From NCBI GenBank assembly GCA_033439795.1, contig JAUTDP010000007.1, positions 806,001-870,000 on the forward strand: a stretch of DNA of 64,000 nt, read 5' to 3'. Shown one piece after another: positions 38,311 to 50,339 of this stretch (the first letter of the stretch is position 1; each line of letters opens with the position of its first letter). This stretch comes from Sordaria brevicollis (Eukaryota > Ascomycota > Sordariomycetes > Sordariales > Sordariaceae). The translations under genes and the position numbers were made by a program. The notes under the pieces are model-generated. The model was not told the origin of the DNA, searched no databases, and saw only the letters and a program-made list of their open reading frames with translations.

Positions 38311-39639
38311 GAAGTGTAACGGAAGAAGGTGAGACTTGGCTACGGGGGAAGCTAGGCCCCGTATCTACATAACAAGATCTGGGGGCCCTAGGTCGGACAT
38401 TTGCCAATGCTGTCAGCGATGCAGCACTATAACCGAATGGCGAGGTGACGCCGCTAACGACAGCCGCATCATTGAAAGTCGCCAAGTTGTAGGCGGGGGC
38501 TTCAGACCACAGCGGAAAACAAAAATCGTCAAACGAACGACAGACAGCAAGACAAGAGAGAAATAACAATTTTGCCTGAAAACAGACAATTGGATCACGA
38601 TGGACATCGGATTCTTTTCCAAGTTGGTGAATGGAAAAGCAACACACGGCGTCCGAATGGTTTTCTTGAAGCTCTCCGACTCCCCGTGATATGATTGGGA
38701 TATTCCCGGGCGAGCTCCGCTGAAAACGTGTTGGGTGGGGGCTGCCAGGGCCGCCAGGGCCGCCAAGGGGGAAGCACGTTCAGGCACCGTCCGGGCCGGA
38801 CTGGTGTCGATCTTCAGCCGGGATGTAATTAAACCACAAGAGGTTCTGAGTGCATTTGTTGGGTAATGACTGAGGGGTTGCCAAATGCCCCAATGGCAAC
38901 TGATTTCTCATCAGGAACGGAAAAAGGGGCTGCCTCTTGTCCTAAAAAGAAGCTCTTGTGGTTTTGACTGGAGGATGATGAATGCACATTGCCTCTTGAC
39001 GGATCTTCAAACTTCAAGCTGAGATTACAACGAAGTGAATGGCTTTGTTTACATTGGCCCCAAGACTCACAAGGCACTATCCGCTCGTGCAGGACAAGCT
39101 AGCCTTTTGGGGGTTAACAGTGACAGTGACAGGGACAGTGACGCCCTTAACGGCGAGCTGCCGTCAACATCAACGAACATGCTGCTGTGCCTGTTTGCAT
39201 GGTTAGATGAGATGCAGCAGGCCGTTGACCTGACGAAAAAGGGGCGTCGGGAGAGTACCTTAACTTGTACATACTTGGTTGCTCTTGCAGCTGTATTGTC
39301 ACAATGGGTTCCTTCTCGCCAACTTTGGCCTTGGAGGTTGTGTTGACGGGAATGTTCGTTGTGGTGTTGCTTCCTTGTTATTGTTCGGTTCCATTGCTGT
39401 GCAGGGTCCTTGGTTGTTGAACTGGTAGGGAATTACTTGATAATGGGAAGGAAGCCCATGATACGGAACAAAGTCGTCATCCTTTTCTTCCATCTCTAAT
39501 TTTCACGTTGTTGCTCTTTGCGCCCATCTCATTCTCCCAGTTTCCTTCTCCTTCTCAACGGTCATTTGGCCTAACCGGCGGGCGGCGTCGTATTCCGGTG
39601 TGACTGATTATACAAGATTCGATAATGGTGATTCTTTCT
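38311..39639. other. Intergenic region left of the AT-rich block
   Basis: About 1.3 kb of normal-composition DNA with no convincing coding frame. It contains a four-unit hexanucleotide repeat at 39118-39141. From about 39650 the composition falls abruptly to very AT-rich. Confidence 0.55.
39118..39141 (+). repeat. Hexanucleotide repeat (CAGTGA, 4 units, one variant)
   Basis: Four tandem hexamers, CAGTGA three times and CAGGGA once (third unit). Confidence 0.9.
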
Positions 39640-40599
39640 TGGGGCGCGTTCCAATTTTCAGCTTATTAATTTGACCTGTTAATCTGTATATAAAGCTAAA
39701 ATCTATAGTGTTTATAGGGGTGTCTTTGTACTTTTTACTATATAGTGGCGCCTGCGTGGCGCTTATAAGATTCGCTAAGCGAAGTTATATAATTGGGGTT
39801 TATAATAGATCGAAATCCTTGGCAATAGCTTCGTTTTATGAAATTATAGAGCCGTGATTATTATAACGGGCTCGATATTGAAATTATTTACAAGCGGAAA
39901 TATTATTTCGATAGTTAAAAAATTAACCTACGTCCTTATATTACTATTAGTTTTTTTCTAAGTATAATTATTAATTTGGTTAAGCGCGGAGATTTCAAGG
40001 GTAAAAGGGGGATATTAATAAGAGTATAAATAATAATCTATTATAATAACTACTATAAACGAATAAATTATAATAATTATACTTTTAATTTATATTATTA
40101 TTTATAATAATAAAAGAGTATATAAAATGGCCAATTGAGAATATAATCGAATATATTTAATCGAATATACCCAATCGAATATACCTAATCGAATAAATCG
40201 AATAAAGTAAAATAGAATAGAGTAGAATAAAGTAGAGTTGGGTATAAATATAGGCATTAATTTTATACTTTTATCGATTCGAATCCTCTATTATTAGTAC
40301 TTTTAATACCCTTATTACCTTTTTACTTACTTTCGTTACCCACCTATATCCACTATATTTCTCCCTATCTCCAGCTTTATAAACTACGTCGATAATATTA
40401 ATAATAATATTTTTGGTTTGGATTATTTTATTTATAATAGCCCGCGCAATCCGACGGCCTTAATTAGGTAGGAGGATAGCCCTATCGACGTCTTTAATTT
40501 TAGTATTATACCGCTAAATTATAATAATACCTTCGAATATAATATTATAATTATATAACCTTCTATTAACTTTACGGCTATTAATCGCCCAACTACCCC

Positions 40600-42048
40600 G
40601 CTACTTAATCGATAGGAATTTATCTTCCCTCCTTATATTAGCTATATTAATTACTATACGTATACTACCCGGCGATTTCCCCCCCCTCCCTCCCCCTGTC
40701 CTTCTATTACGTACATTCCTTTATAATTAATTCGGGGTACTAATTATAATAGAAGTAGAAATAGGATTAATTACGGTATAATTATTATTATAATTTACTC
40801 CCCCCTTCGGTTTAAATTCCCTCCCGGCTTTAACGAATATAAGGGGGCGAGCTTTACCCTTATTATTATTACTACTATTACCGCCCAAACCGCCGCCAAT
40901 AATAATAATAATAACGAATTTTTTAATATTTCGAAATTACTATAATCGAAACCCCCCCTTAATATTTAACCGCCAATTACTCCCCTTAATACCTAACCGC
41001 CGCTAATTACTTCTATTAATACTACTACCGTCAAACTTCGTTAAATTAATATATAAAAGCGGGTATTTATTACTATTTTAGCCGATTTTATTAAAGTAAG
41101 TAAATTATATAGTGAAAGGGTAGGTTAGTTAAAGAGGGGGTTAAATAAAATTATTAATACCCTCCGCGAAAGATAGCTAAATATTAATTAGGGTTTCGAG
41201 AAATTACGTAATTGGTAGAATATTTATAAAGATAATTATAAACTATAATACGAATTTTTCTAAAAGACCGGTATAATTTATAATAAAGAAATTAATATAT
41301 TTAATACCGATAATAATATTTAAACTTTATTTTTAAAAAGTAAATTACTTATAGTAAAGTAATTAAAGACTACCCCCCTTAATTATCGCAACGAATACGC
41401 CGCAATCTTCGCCAAAGATTAAACGATTAATAAATATATTATTCGATTAAACGAATAATTAAAATAATATTTAAAATCGCGGGAGATTAAAGAGGATTAT
41501 AGTAACGACCTAAAACCTAAGAAAAATAAAGGGAAGGGTAAGGCTACTAAGAAGAAGGATAATTCGACTAATGAATTAATAAATAATAATAATAATAATA
41601 CGCCGCCTATTTACCAAATTAGATTAGCGGTAAAGAAGCGGCTAACGGCCGTTAATAATATAATTAAATTAGCCAACTCTATATTTAACGTTTAGAAGTA
41701 CCTATTATACAATATAATCTCCTCCTCTCCTATTATTATTATTAATCTTTCTAATATTATTATCCCTATTATTATACCGGCGGCGGCGGCTCTTAAATAA
41801 GTTTACGACCGTAACTTCGAAATTTACTTCTTTACGTTAATAAACGATTCGCTATACCGCCGCATATTTTGGGGTAATAAAAAGGAGCTTTTAAAGGGGT
41901 TAAAGAAAAATAAATCTATAGCGCGTCTCTTTACTAACGTACTATCGGGTAAGGACCTCGTCGCAAAGATAATATTAGAGGATAAACCTATATACAATTC
42001 GAAATCGTTATCCGAAGAGGAGGAAAATAGACCTAATAATTTAAATTA
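40600..42048 (+). pseudogene. Broken second ORF of the Harbinger element
   Basis: One plus-strand frame gives protein-like sequence across more than 900 nt despite many TAG/TAA codons. It contains KLYSERVG, LKRGLNKIINTLRER, GFEKLRNW, NIYKDNYKL, a Lys-rich segment (KPKKNKGKGKATKKKDN), LYRRIFWGNKKELLKGL and LSEEEENRP, ending in TAG near 42046. Stops fall where Gln codons would be expected. This resembles the Myb/SANT-like or DNA-binding partner protein carried by Harbinger transposons, but no SANT motif is clear enough to prove it. The left boundary is approximate. Confidence 0.6.
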
Positions 42049-42273
42049 GCTTTTTTTGAAATTATAGGAAATATTTTATTATTTTAATACTATTCAATAA
42101 CTTTCGTCGATACAATTCCAATAATTTTATTCTTATATTCGTACGTATTATAGTGGGAAAATTATATCGTAACGAACGTTTATTATAATTCGACGCGTTA
42201 TTATTATTATTAGGAAATATAATAACTTTATTATTTTTTTAAAAATCTTTAAATTTACCCGTATAAAATAGCT

Positions 42274-42385
42274 AATTTATTACCCTATAAGGTAGGTTCT
42301 AGTAGCTAATTTTATTACCCTATAAGGTAAGCTCTAATAGCCAGTTTTATTACCCTATAAGGTGGGCTTTAGTAGCTAATCTTAT
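42274..42385 (+). repeat. Tandem repeat, 3 x 35 bp, inside the Harbinger relic
   Basis: TACCCTATAAGGT starts at 42281, 42316 and 42351, a strict 35-bp period. The remainder of each unit (CTAGTAGCTAATTTTAT type) is similar and differs mainly by transitions. A degenerate fourth copy may precede it near 42255. It lies between the ends of the two convergent transposon ORFs. Confidence 0.9.
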
Positions 42386-42437
42386 ATAATAAAAAAAAAT
42401 CTAGTAAAATTAATAAAAAAAATCCAATAATCTAAGC

Positions 42438-42494
42438 ACTCGAGCGCCCGCCCGCTAATAATTATAGGGTAAATATAGGGGCTCGGGCGCCCGA
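42438..42494. repeat. GC-rich island with a 12-bp palindrome
   Basis: TCGGGCGCCCGA at 42483-42494 is a perfect palindrome. A related CTCGAGCGCCCG sits 45 bp to its left. Both stand out from the surrounding AT-rich DNA, presumably because they contain no CpA sites for RIP to attack. Confidence 0.85.
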
Positions 42495-42799
42495 TATAAA
42501 AAACGTAAACTTTAACCCTACAAATATAATCGGTTTTGTAATATTAATTACTCTTTCAATTTAATTCTATAATTAATATAACCAGTATTAATCGATTTAA
42601 AATAACCTAGCGAATAGAATAATATAATTGTATTAAAATTTAAATAAAATTTAATAAGGTAATTAACAATATAGAAAAATTATCGTACGCGCCTCCTTCT
42701 TATACATTCTAGGGTAGGGTTAAGCGTATAATTAATACGTTTTTAGGCTACCTATATACGGCGCTAATTAATATACGCTATTTATATTTACTATATTAA

Positions 42800-43980
42800 A
42801 ATACCCCTAAAATCTAATATACGGTCGTTTTATTTAATTATTCTATCCTCCTCGATTACCTCCTCCTTATTAGAATTATTAATAACCGTTATTATAATAG
42901 CTTTATTATTGGCGGGAGGCTCTAGACCGTACGGATTAATCCTTTCGACCTAATTATAAAGCGCCGTAACCGTATATATAATATCCCATTAAATTTTAAT
43001 CGAATACTCTAGAACCGATAACCTTACAATTTTAAACCGCCGTTTTATTTTACCGATTACGATCTTAACTTTAATATAATATTTCGAATACTTTAAATTA
43101 TATAACTCCTTTTTATTCTTCGGTTAACCTCTCCCTATTCCCTATTTAAATAAGTAATATTATACCGCAGGGTATAATATTAAAATATTACGAATTAAAT
43201 AAAACTTAGCGTTAACGAAGTAAAATTTCCCGGGTAATATTATAAATCTAAATTCGAAGGCTAACTTCAATAATTTAATATTATATATCGAACCCTTTAC
43301 TCCTAAAAAAATATATATAAATAGCCTATCGAAACCGATTACAATAAATATATTCTATATTATATAATTCTTATAACCCCGCTATACATTAACTTCGTTA
43401 ATTAATACCCGGGTATAAATTAAAGTCCTATCGATAGCGCTAAAATAATTTCTAAAGAATCGACTAAACGCCCGCTCCTATAACGCCTCCTCGTATATTG
43501 TATCGAAATTTAGAAGAGTAATAACCTAATTATATAATAGAATTATAGTACGTAGTACTTTATAAAATATACGATTAATAATTGTAATACTATAATTAAA
43601 TCGATGGGTTACATTTCGATGGGTCTTATCGTACGCACAAATATATAAAAATATTATAAATTTCTATTCGATAGATATCCCTCTTATACCGCTAATATCA
43701 ATATATTAGGATAGTTAATCGATTAATTATATAAATAGATATCTCCTTATACGGTATATATTAAATAATTTAAATTCTCGGTTAGGGTAGAAGGCATTAC
43801 GAATTATACCCTCCCTTTTAAAACGATCCGTATAAACCGATCTACGTATAGTATTGTAATTACTACAAATCCGCGCTAAAGATATTATAAATAATATAGC
43901 GATTAATATTTATATAAAAAAGAGCCGTATTCGAATATTATCTATAGCGAAAAGGATTCTTCGTTTTAATAATAATTCTA
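42800..43980 (-). pseudogene. Broken PIF/Harbinger transposase (DDE superfamily)
   Basis: Reading the minus strand gives, with scattered stops, the conserved order of the Harbinger DDE domain. FSAIDRT (first catalytic Asp) lies near 43440. IFIVIGFDRLFIYIFLGVKG and GSIYNIKLLKLAFE follow at about 43270-43360, then LPGKFYFVNAKFY, and then PKNKKELYNLKYSKY with the catalytic Glu near 43110. KIKRRFKIV completes the domain. The second catalytic Asp (GSxxD) reads Asn here, as a RIP G-to-A change would cause. The gene cannot make an active protein. Boundaries are approximate. Confidence 0.85.
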
Positions 43981-44220
43981 GTATAAAATAAAGTAGATAG
44001 TTCGTAGTCAATAATAATAATACCTTATAGATAGCGCTAATACCCCTATTAATAATTAAATTAATAATATACGACTAATTTTAAGTAGCTTTTTATTATA
44101 TATCGAGCGATATACCAAAATACTAATACTTGGCATTATATAATACCTATTTAGGAAGGTAACAAAGTCCTATGTAAGCGATACGTCGTTTATAAGGGGG
44201 TTATAGGGGTATTATAGGGC

Positions 44221-45560
44221 ACCTTGGCGAAAAAGATACTTCGAGAGCTCGAAGCCCTGTTCACTAGCGCGTTATGCAGTGTGATCAACTGTATATAAAC
44301 AATAAGGGGGTCGTTTTGTATGGGAAACAAATCAACAACCCGAAAATTGGAACACGCCCTTGGTCCATTGAAGTTCACGGGCTTTCACATCAGTTCACAA
44401 AAGGTACGTGCGCAACATGGCATACCGTCCATCACTCAGCTGCCACCCCTTTTCTCAGGTTGGGGCTTCTCGCTACTAGCCGCAGACCATCCATACCCGT
44501 CCTATCCTGACTCAAATCTCGATTTAAAATGAGCATCATCGACGGCTGACAAGTCTTTGAAGAGAACCACAGAAACTTCTGTCCCTCCCCCGCGGATCCG
44601 TAAGATTAACAGAGTGGGGGGAAGACACGTTTTGCTCTTGTACGGCCTCCAACTAAGAGTCCAGGAATAACCTATCATCATCCCAAAAGCGACCTCAACG
44701 CATGGGGAGGAAGCCCGGCGCATTGACAAAAGCAGATTCAACACCGAGAGCCATTCATACAAGAGGTGCTGAGAAAAAGAAATAAAAGAAGGATACGGAA
44801 CCCAAAAGGCGGATACGCTATTTGACTGACAAGAGGTTCACGGTTGTCTCGGTCTAAAACAAAACTTCTCACAAGAGATCATCCATCCCCGTCCGTCTCT
44901 TCCACAAGTTTTTCACACTCCCTGACAAATCTGACTCCCATTCAGACCTTCCGTCCCGCTTCCACTTGCGCATCTCACCGTCTTCCCAGTCCCAGCAGAC
45001 GCAGTCACCGAGGTCGGTGGGAATATTCCCTGTCCCGCCGCAACGGCAGTCGCACTCAACCCCTGGACGGGCAAAGAGGCTCCATCCCGCTACTTTTTAG
45101 TGGACGGGTACCGCAGACGCGGGTCACACAGGCATAGAACAGGCAAGGCAGGTGCTGTTTTAGCGAGCCACTCCCGTGCATTCCTGTGCAGGATTCCTTC
45201 CATCCATTCTGCGCTCGTGCACCACGAGCGCACACAGTCCAACTGCACAGCACAAGGAAGTACCGCGGTCAGGGGCGATCGCTCACCACGAGCTCCAATA
45301 CATACCGGCTTACCTCTATAGTGGGGTGTGTAAACAAGAACCCATCACTCTCATCACTTTCTGACCTGAACCTTGTTCACCTCCCGCCAGACGCACGCCG
45401 TGACTGGCCTTCTTTCGGCATTCTCTAGGTAGTTGAACTAGTCGGCCTGCTAGTCTCCTAGTCTGCCCCCTACCGGTACCATACCCCCTAGCAATACATC
45501 GACCGCCTTTGCAGGTCCCGTCGGTGGCCGCCACAAAGGAAGAAGAGGAAGTTCTCCAAG
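44221..45560. other. Intergenic/promoter region of the CLIP gene
   Basis: 1.3 kb of normal-composition DNA between the transposon relic and the CLIP start codon. It should contain the promoter and leader. Several short frames overlap here without support. Confidence 0.5.
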
Positions 45561-48297
45561 ATGACCTCCACCACCACCACTTCTACCAACACCTACACCA
45601 CCGTTCCCAAACCCAGACTCGGACTCGCAAGACCACCACCACGTACCGGCCGAGGCCTCAGCGGCATAGCTACAGCATCCACCCCGAATCTCAACCAGCT
45701 ATACTCGTCCCAGTCTCAGCAGTCCCCGGCCTCACAGTCTCCGTCTCTGTCATCGCGCCTTGTCCCGCCGGCGCTGTCGCGCAAGGCTTCCTACGCCGCC
45801 CTCACCCAAAACTCTCTGGCCACCATCCCCGATGATACCGAAGCCTACGCTCTCCATTCCGTCCTAAACACCGCCGAAAACGACAGCACGATGCCTCTTA
45901 CCATCAACCCTGGCACCATGACCACCGGCGATGAGGTCACCATTGGTGACATTGTCGAGGTCCCCGGCAACATGACCGGTACCGTTCGCTTCATCGGCTC
46001 TGTCGATGGCCGCAAGGGTATCTTTGCCGGAGTCGAACTTCACCGCGAGTTTGCTTCGCGCGGAAAGAACAGCGGTGATGTCGATGGGTAAGCAGACAAC
46101 TATCAGCCGAAGGGGTAAGAGACTCGAGCTAATGCGCAAACCTTTTGCCAGTGTCTCCTACTTCAACACCAGCCAGCCCGGTGCTGGTATTTTCCTCCCC
46201 CTATCGAAAGCAATCAAGCGGGATGCCGGCAGCGGCTCCCTCCCTCGCACGCCTACCGATCCTGTTCCACCCGGTCCCGCGCTGAAGCTCGGAGGCCGTG
46301 CGCCGGCTACCCCCTCGATACGAAAGTTCAGCCAGTCTGTTGGGCCCGGTGCTGTTCGTCCAGAGTCGCCCATGAGGCGGCTGCAGATGACACCCGGATC
46401 GCGCCCATCCCTTGCCACACCAGGCCCTCCCGGACGGTTCCCCAGTCCACAGCCCAATAAGTTTTCTCAGAGCGTTCGTGGAGTGCCAGGAGATACGGGC
46501 AAGCGATTGCCCTCACATACGAGGAAAGGTAGTGTCGGACCTCGTAGTATCTCCTCCCTCGGCAACGCCCACCAGCCAAACTTTGACGACGACGATGCCG
46601 CTTCCATCAGCGGACATAACAACGGAGGGGTCACTGCCGGGTCTATACCAGGAATGAGGTTCCGCGCCCCCTCGCGGGCGGCCTCGCGCCTTGGTAATAA
46701 CGCCAACGAGGAGGAGCTAGAGAAACTCCGGGCTCAACTGGAAGACCGCGAGAGGCAGCTAAGGGACCAGGCAGCAACACTGGTCGAGATGGAAAGCAGT
46801 CTTACCGAGCTTCAGGCTCTCATTGAGAGCTCCGAAGGCTCGCTGCGCGATCGGTCACGACATGAAGAGTTTGAGGACAAGGACGTAGCTCAGCTTCGAG
46901 CGTTACTGCAAGAGAAGAACGACAAGATTGCCCTGCTCACTGCCGAGTTTGACGCACACCGGGCCGACTTCCGGAGCACTATTGATACCCTGGAGCTGGC
47001 GAGCTCTGAGACCGAAAGGATCTACGAGAAGAAGATCGAGGAACTCATGCAAGAGAATCAGGAGCTGAGGGAACGAACTGAAGACGTGGATGCCGTTGCT
47101 ATACAGCTTAAGCAACTGGAAGAGTTAGTTCAGGAGTTGGAGGAGGGCCTCGAAGATGCCCGTAGAGGGGAAGCAGAGGCCCGTGGCGAGGTTGAGTTCC
47201 TCCGTGGAGAGGTAGAAAGAACGCGCACGGAGCTCCGTCGGGAAAGGGAGAAGGCGCAGGCCGCTATCAACGGTGCGAATGGCTCTCCGAACGGCGCTTC
47301 TCTTACGAAGGAACTGGAGCAGAAGGAGGATGAGATCAGAGGCCTCAAGGCTATCATTCACTCGCTTAGCAGAGATTCTGCTCCCGGCGATGATGACGAT
47401 GCCATGACCCCAACCGCCAAGACCGGCGAGTCTATCGAGGATCGCCTCGCTCGTGAGAAGCTTGAGCGCGAGGTCGCCGAGCTTCGCGCCATGCTTGACA
47501 GCAAGGCCAGCCGCGAGGAGGACCTTGAGCGTGAAATCGAGACGCTTCGGAGAGGCAACGCCGCAAGCGAGTCGAACCTTCGTTCAAGCACCATGACAGT
47601 TGGCAGCAGCAAGGAACACAACACGCAGCGTGATTCCCGAAGCACTGTGGTGCCTTCCTCCCAGGGCCCTGAGAAGTCGCTCAGGAGCCGGGGGTCGACC
47701 CTCGAGGTCATGCCCGAGAGTGATTCGTACAGCACCGCGACCGACAATAGCACTCTCTGGTGCGAGCTTTGCGACACCTCCGGTCACGATATTCTGACAT
47801 GCACCAACATGTTTGGCTCTAACAACGAGACTGAGAACGCCAACCAGAAGCAGCAGCAGCAGCAGAGCAACAAGACGCAGTCTCTTGCCTCCGAGATTGA
47901 CGATGACGATGACGTCGAGGATGAGGACAAGGACGACGACATCGTCAGCGCCATGGGCTCCATGAGCATTTCTCACAAGGACGACGACGACATCAAGCCG
48001 GCGCCTCTTTCCCCTAACAGGACCAGGACCCAGCCCCTGACTCCTCAGCCTGCCGCGGCCGAGCCCGTTGCTTCTCGGTCCACCACCCCCTTGGAGCCTG
48101 TCTCCGCGGCTGCTCCTGCGGTGCCATCCGTCACTGTTGCGAAGCCAGCAGCAGCAGCAGCACCTCTTCCCAACCTGATGGAGCCGGGTCCCGTAGCCGG
48201 CAAGGAGAGTGGAGTCGTGGAGATGTCCAAGTGGTGTGCCTTGTGCGAGCGTGACGGTCACGATAGTGTTGATTGCCCCTTTGAAGACGAGTTTTAG
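45561..48297 (+). CDS. CLIP-170-type microtubule plus-end binding protein
   Basis: Exons 45561-46087 and 46152-48297 (890 aa). Order: Ser/Thr-rich N-terminus; one CAP-Gly domain at about 128-190 (GTVRFIGSVDGRKGIFAGVEL, RGKNSGDVDGVSYF across the intron, QPGAGIF); a Ser/Pro/Arg-rich basic linker; a long coiled coil rich in Glu/Arg/Lys (about 46700-47580); and two C-terminal CCHC knuckles (CELCDTSGHDILTC and CALCERDGHDSVDC, each CxxCx4Hx4C). This is the layout of fungal CLIPs (S. pombe Tip1, A. nidulans ClipA, yeast Bik1), which track growing microtubule ends and support polar growth. The usual GKNDG of the CAP-Gly reads GKNSG. The last residues are FEDEF, close to but not the EEY/F tail. Confidence 0.93.
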
Positions 48298-48915
48298 GGA
48301 ATTGGTGTTGGGGGGGTAGGCAACAAGGCTATTGATGATGATGAGATCATAATGGGGAAGAAGATGCCGTCGATGATGACGAGGGGTTGAGTTGAAGGAG
48401 GACGAACCAGTGGAGGAGAGGGGTATAGCTAGTTGGGAATGGCATCGCTATTGAATGCAACCTATTATCGTACCTATCTACTTGCCTACCTGTAACATAC
48501 CTTATCATTCATCCCTTTCATTCGAAAGAGAAGGCCGTAAACTCTGTACACCTGTACGCATAGTTCCTTCTTTGGCTCACGCAGTCGTCACACGGGACTC
48601 TATCGTTATCTATTTAGCGTACAATTTATCATTTTAACTCGGTGCTCATCACAGTAGAAGTCTAGGAGGATACCCTGTGCAAAAATGTTCACGATCCACC
48701 ACCCACATAGAAAGTTCACATGGTTGACTCTTGTGTTAGTAGTATCAAGTTAAAAGGTTTAGACGAACGGACATCCAACTGTTGTAATGACATAAAACCA
48801 TCCATCATTCAAGGTGAGTGTCTATACATTCAAACTTTCGCTACTATTTACAAAAATCTACATCTACACTAATCATCACATCTTCCTCTTTTCTACATCG
48901 TAAACCCTTCAAATC
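48298..48915. other. Convergent 3' intergenic region
   Basis: 618 bp between convergent stop codons. It should hold both 3' untranslated regions. Nothing else was recognised. Confidence 0.55.
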
Positions 48916-50290
48916 CTAAAAGTCCTGTTCTTCCTGCCTCTGTTTCTGTACCTCCTCACCAGGCTGTCGCCTAAACTCCCCTTTGTACACCGAGTTTTCG
49001 ATGTTCGTCCGCAGACTAAATTCCGGAATCGTAATTTTGATCTCCGCGTCCGTCTCCAAGTCTTTCCACAGATCCTGCTCTTCTTCTTTTTGCTGTCTGT
49101 TGACGTCGATCTCATTCCTGCTGCTGCTGCTGTTGCTGTTGTTGTCCACGATCGTGCTGTTTTCCGATGTCTCGTTCTTTTCTGTTGTCGTCTCCGCCTT
49201 CACCACCTCCTCACCACCCTTCCGCTTCTTAAACTCCAACCACAATTTACTCTCCTTATCCTCCCCCGCCGCCAACGCCCCAAACTGATATTTAAAAACC
49301 TGCACCCCGTTCGGGTCCCGCCAGAGATACTTGTAACCGTACGGATCCATACTCTCCATAAAGTCGGCGTCCCACTCGGGGACGTATTCCTCTGTTGCTG
49401 CGTCGGCGGAGCCGAGGATTAGGGTTTCCACTGCTGGTGGTTTTCTCTTGTTGTTGTTGAGGATGCGGTGGTTGGTGTTTTGATCGTTGTTGAGGTTTTT
49501 GTCGGACCGTTCCCAGTCCGGTTTGTCGACGGGTGCGGGGGTCACGAAGAATTGAACCCAAGACCCGGGGGAGGCGATGTCGCCTACGTTTTGCTCGCCG
49601 CGGAGGGTGCGGAGGAAGCGGTCTAGGGCTGCCATGTCTTCTGCGTCGTCTTCAGGGGAGGAGGAGGAAGTGGCTGTGAGAGGTTTGCGGTGATTGTTAT
49701 CCCGGCGGTCTTGAGGGTCGAGAGAGAGGAGACCTTGTTTGGCGCCCCAGCCTCCGCCGCCGCTTACTGTAAGGACTTGTTAGTACATTTACACAGAAAA
49801 AAAAAAGAAAAATCAGAGGCGAGCAACTTACGAATCTCCCGAATCTCACACCCAGCTACCAACAAAGCCTTGAGATCGTGAACGCTCATCCCAGCCAACT
49901 TCTTTTCGTCCTTGGAACTAGCCCGTTCGATATCAAAAACACGCGGCAATCTTGCACCCAAAGGTACATCCCCAGAAGACGGCCCAGCGTCAGCAGATCT
50001 TGGTGCCGTAAATTTCCGGTACACCTCATCAGGAATAATCAGCGCCCAGACTTTGACCGTATGACCATCGTTTTCCGACCTCCACTTAATCGGTCTCTCA
50101 CTGCTAGCTCTCATGGAAACCAACTTTGGGATGATATCCTCCAGCTCCTTGCTCGCTGGCACGCTCTCGCCGTTAATCTCCACTCGCTTGAGAATGTTAC
50201 CCAGCCCGCTAACGATCTTGCGCGGGGAGGTGATGGCGACGAGCTGGAACCACATGATGGTGGTGTCGTGGTGAGTAACAGCCTGCTGAG

Positions 50291-50339
<49 letters not shown>

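Larger units (their letters stand above)
39640..44220. mobile_element. RIP-degraded PIF/Harbinger DNA transposon
   Basis: About 4.6 kb of very AT-rich, TpA-rich DNA with stops in every frame, sharply bounded by normal DNA. CpA is scarce and Gln codons have become TAA/TAG, as RIP does by C-to-T change. Two broken genes remain: a Harbinger DDE transposase on the minus strand and a second ORF on the plus strand, facing each other, the usual two-gene content of PIF/Harbinger elements. Near the left edge is a TTCGCTAAGCGAA palindrome (39771-39783). I could not identify terminal inverted repeats or a 3-bp target duplication; mutation may have erased them. Edges are set by composition and are accurate to perhaps 70 bp. 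Confidence 0.85.

Noticed and set aside
42274..42385. CRISPR array
   Set aside because: The 35-bp units are contiguous with no unique spacers, and the DNA is fungal transposon relic.
39640..44220. LTR retrotransposon
   Set aside because: No long terminal repeats or reverse-transcriptase motifs; the readable relic is a Harbinger DDE transposase.
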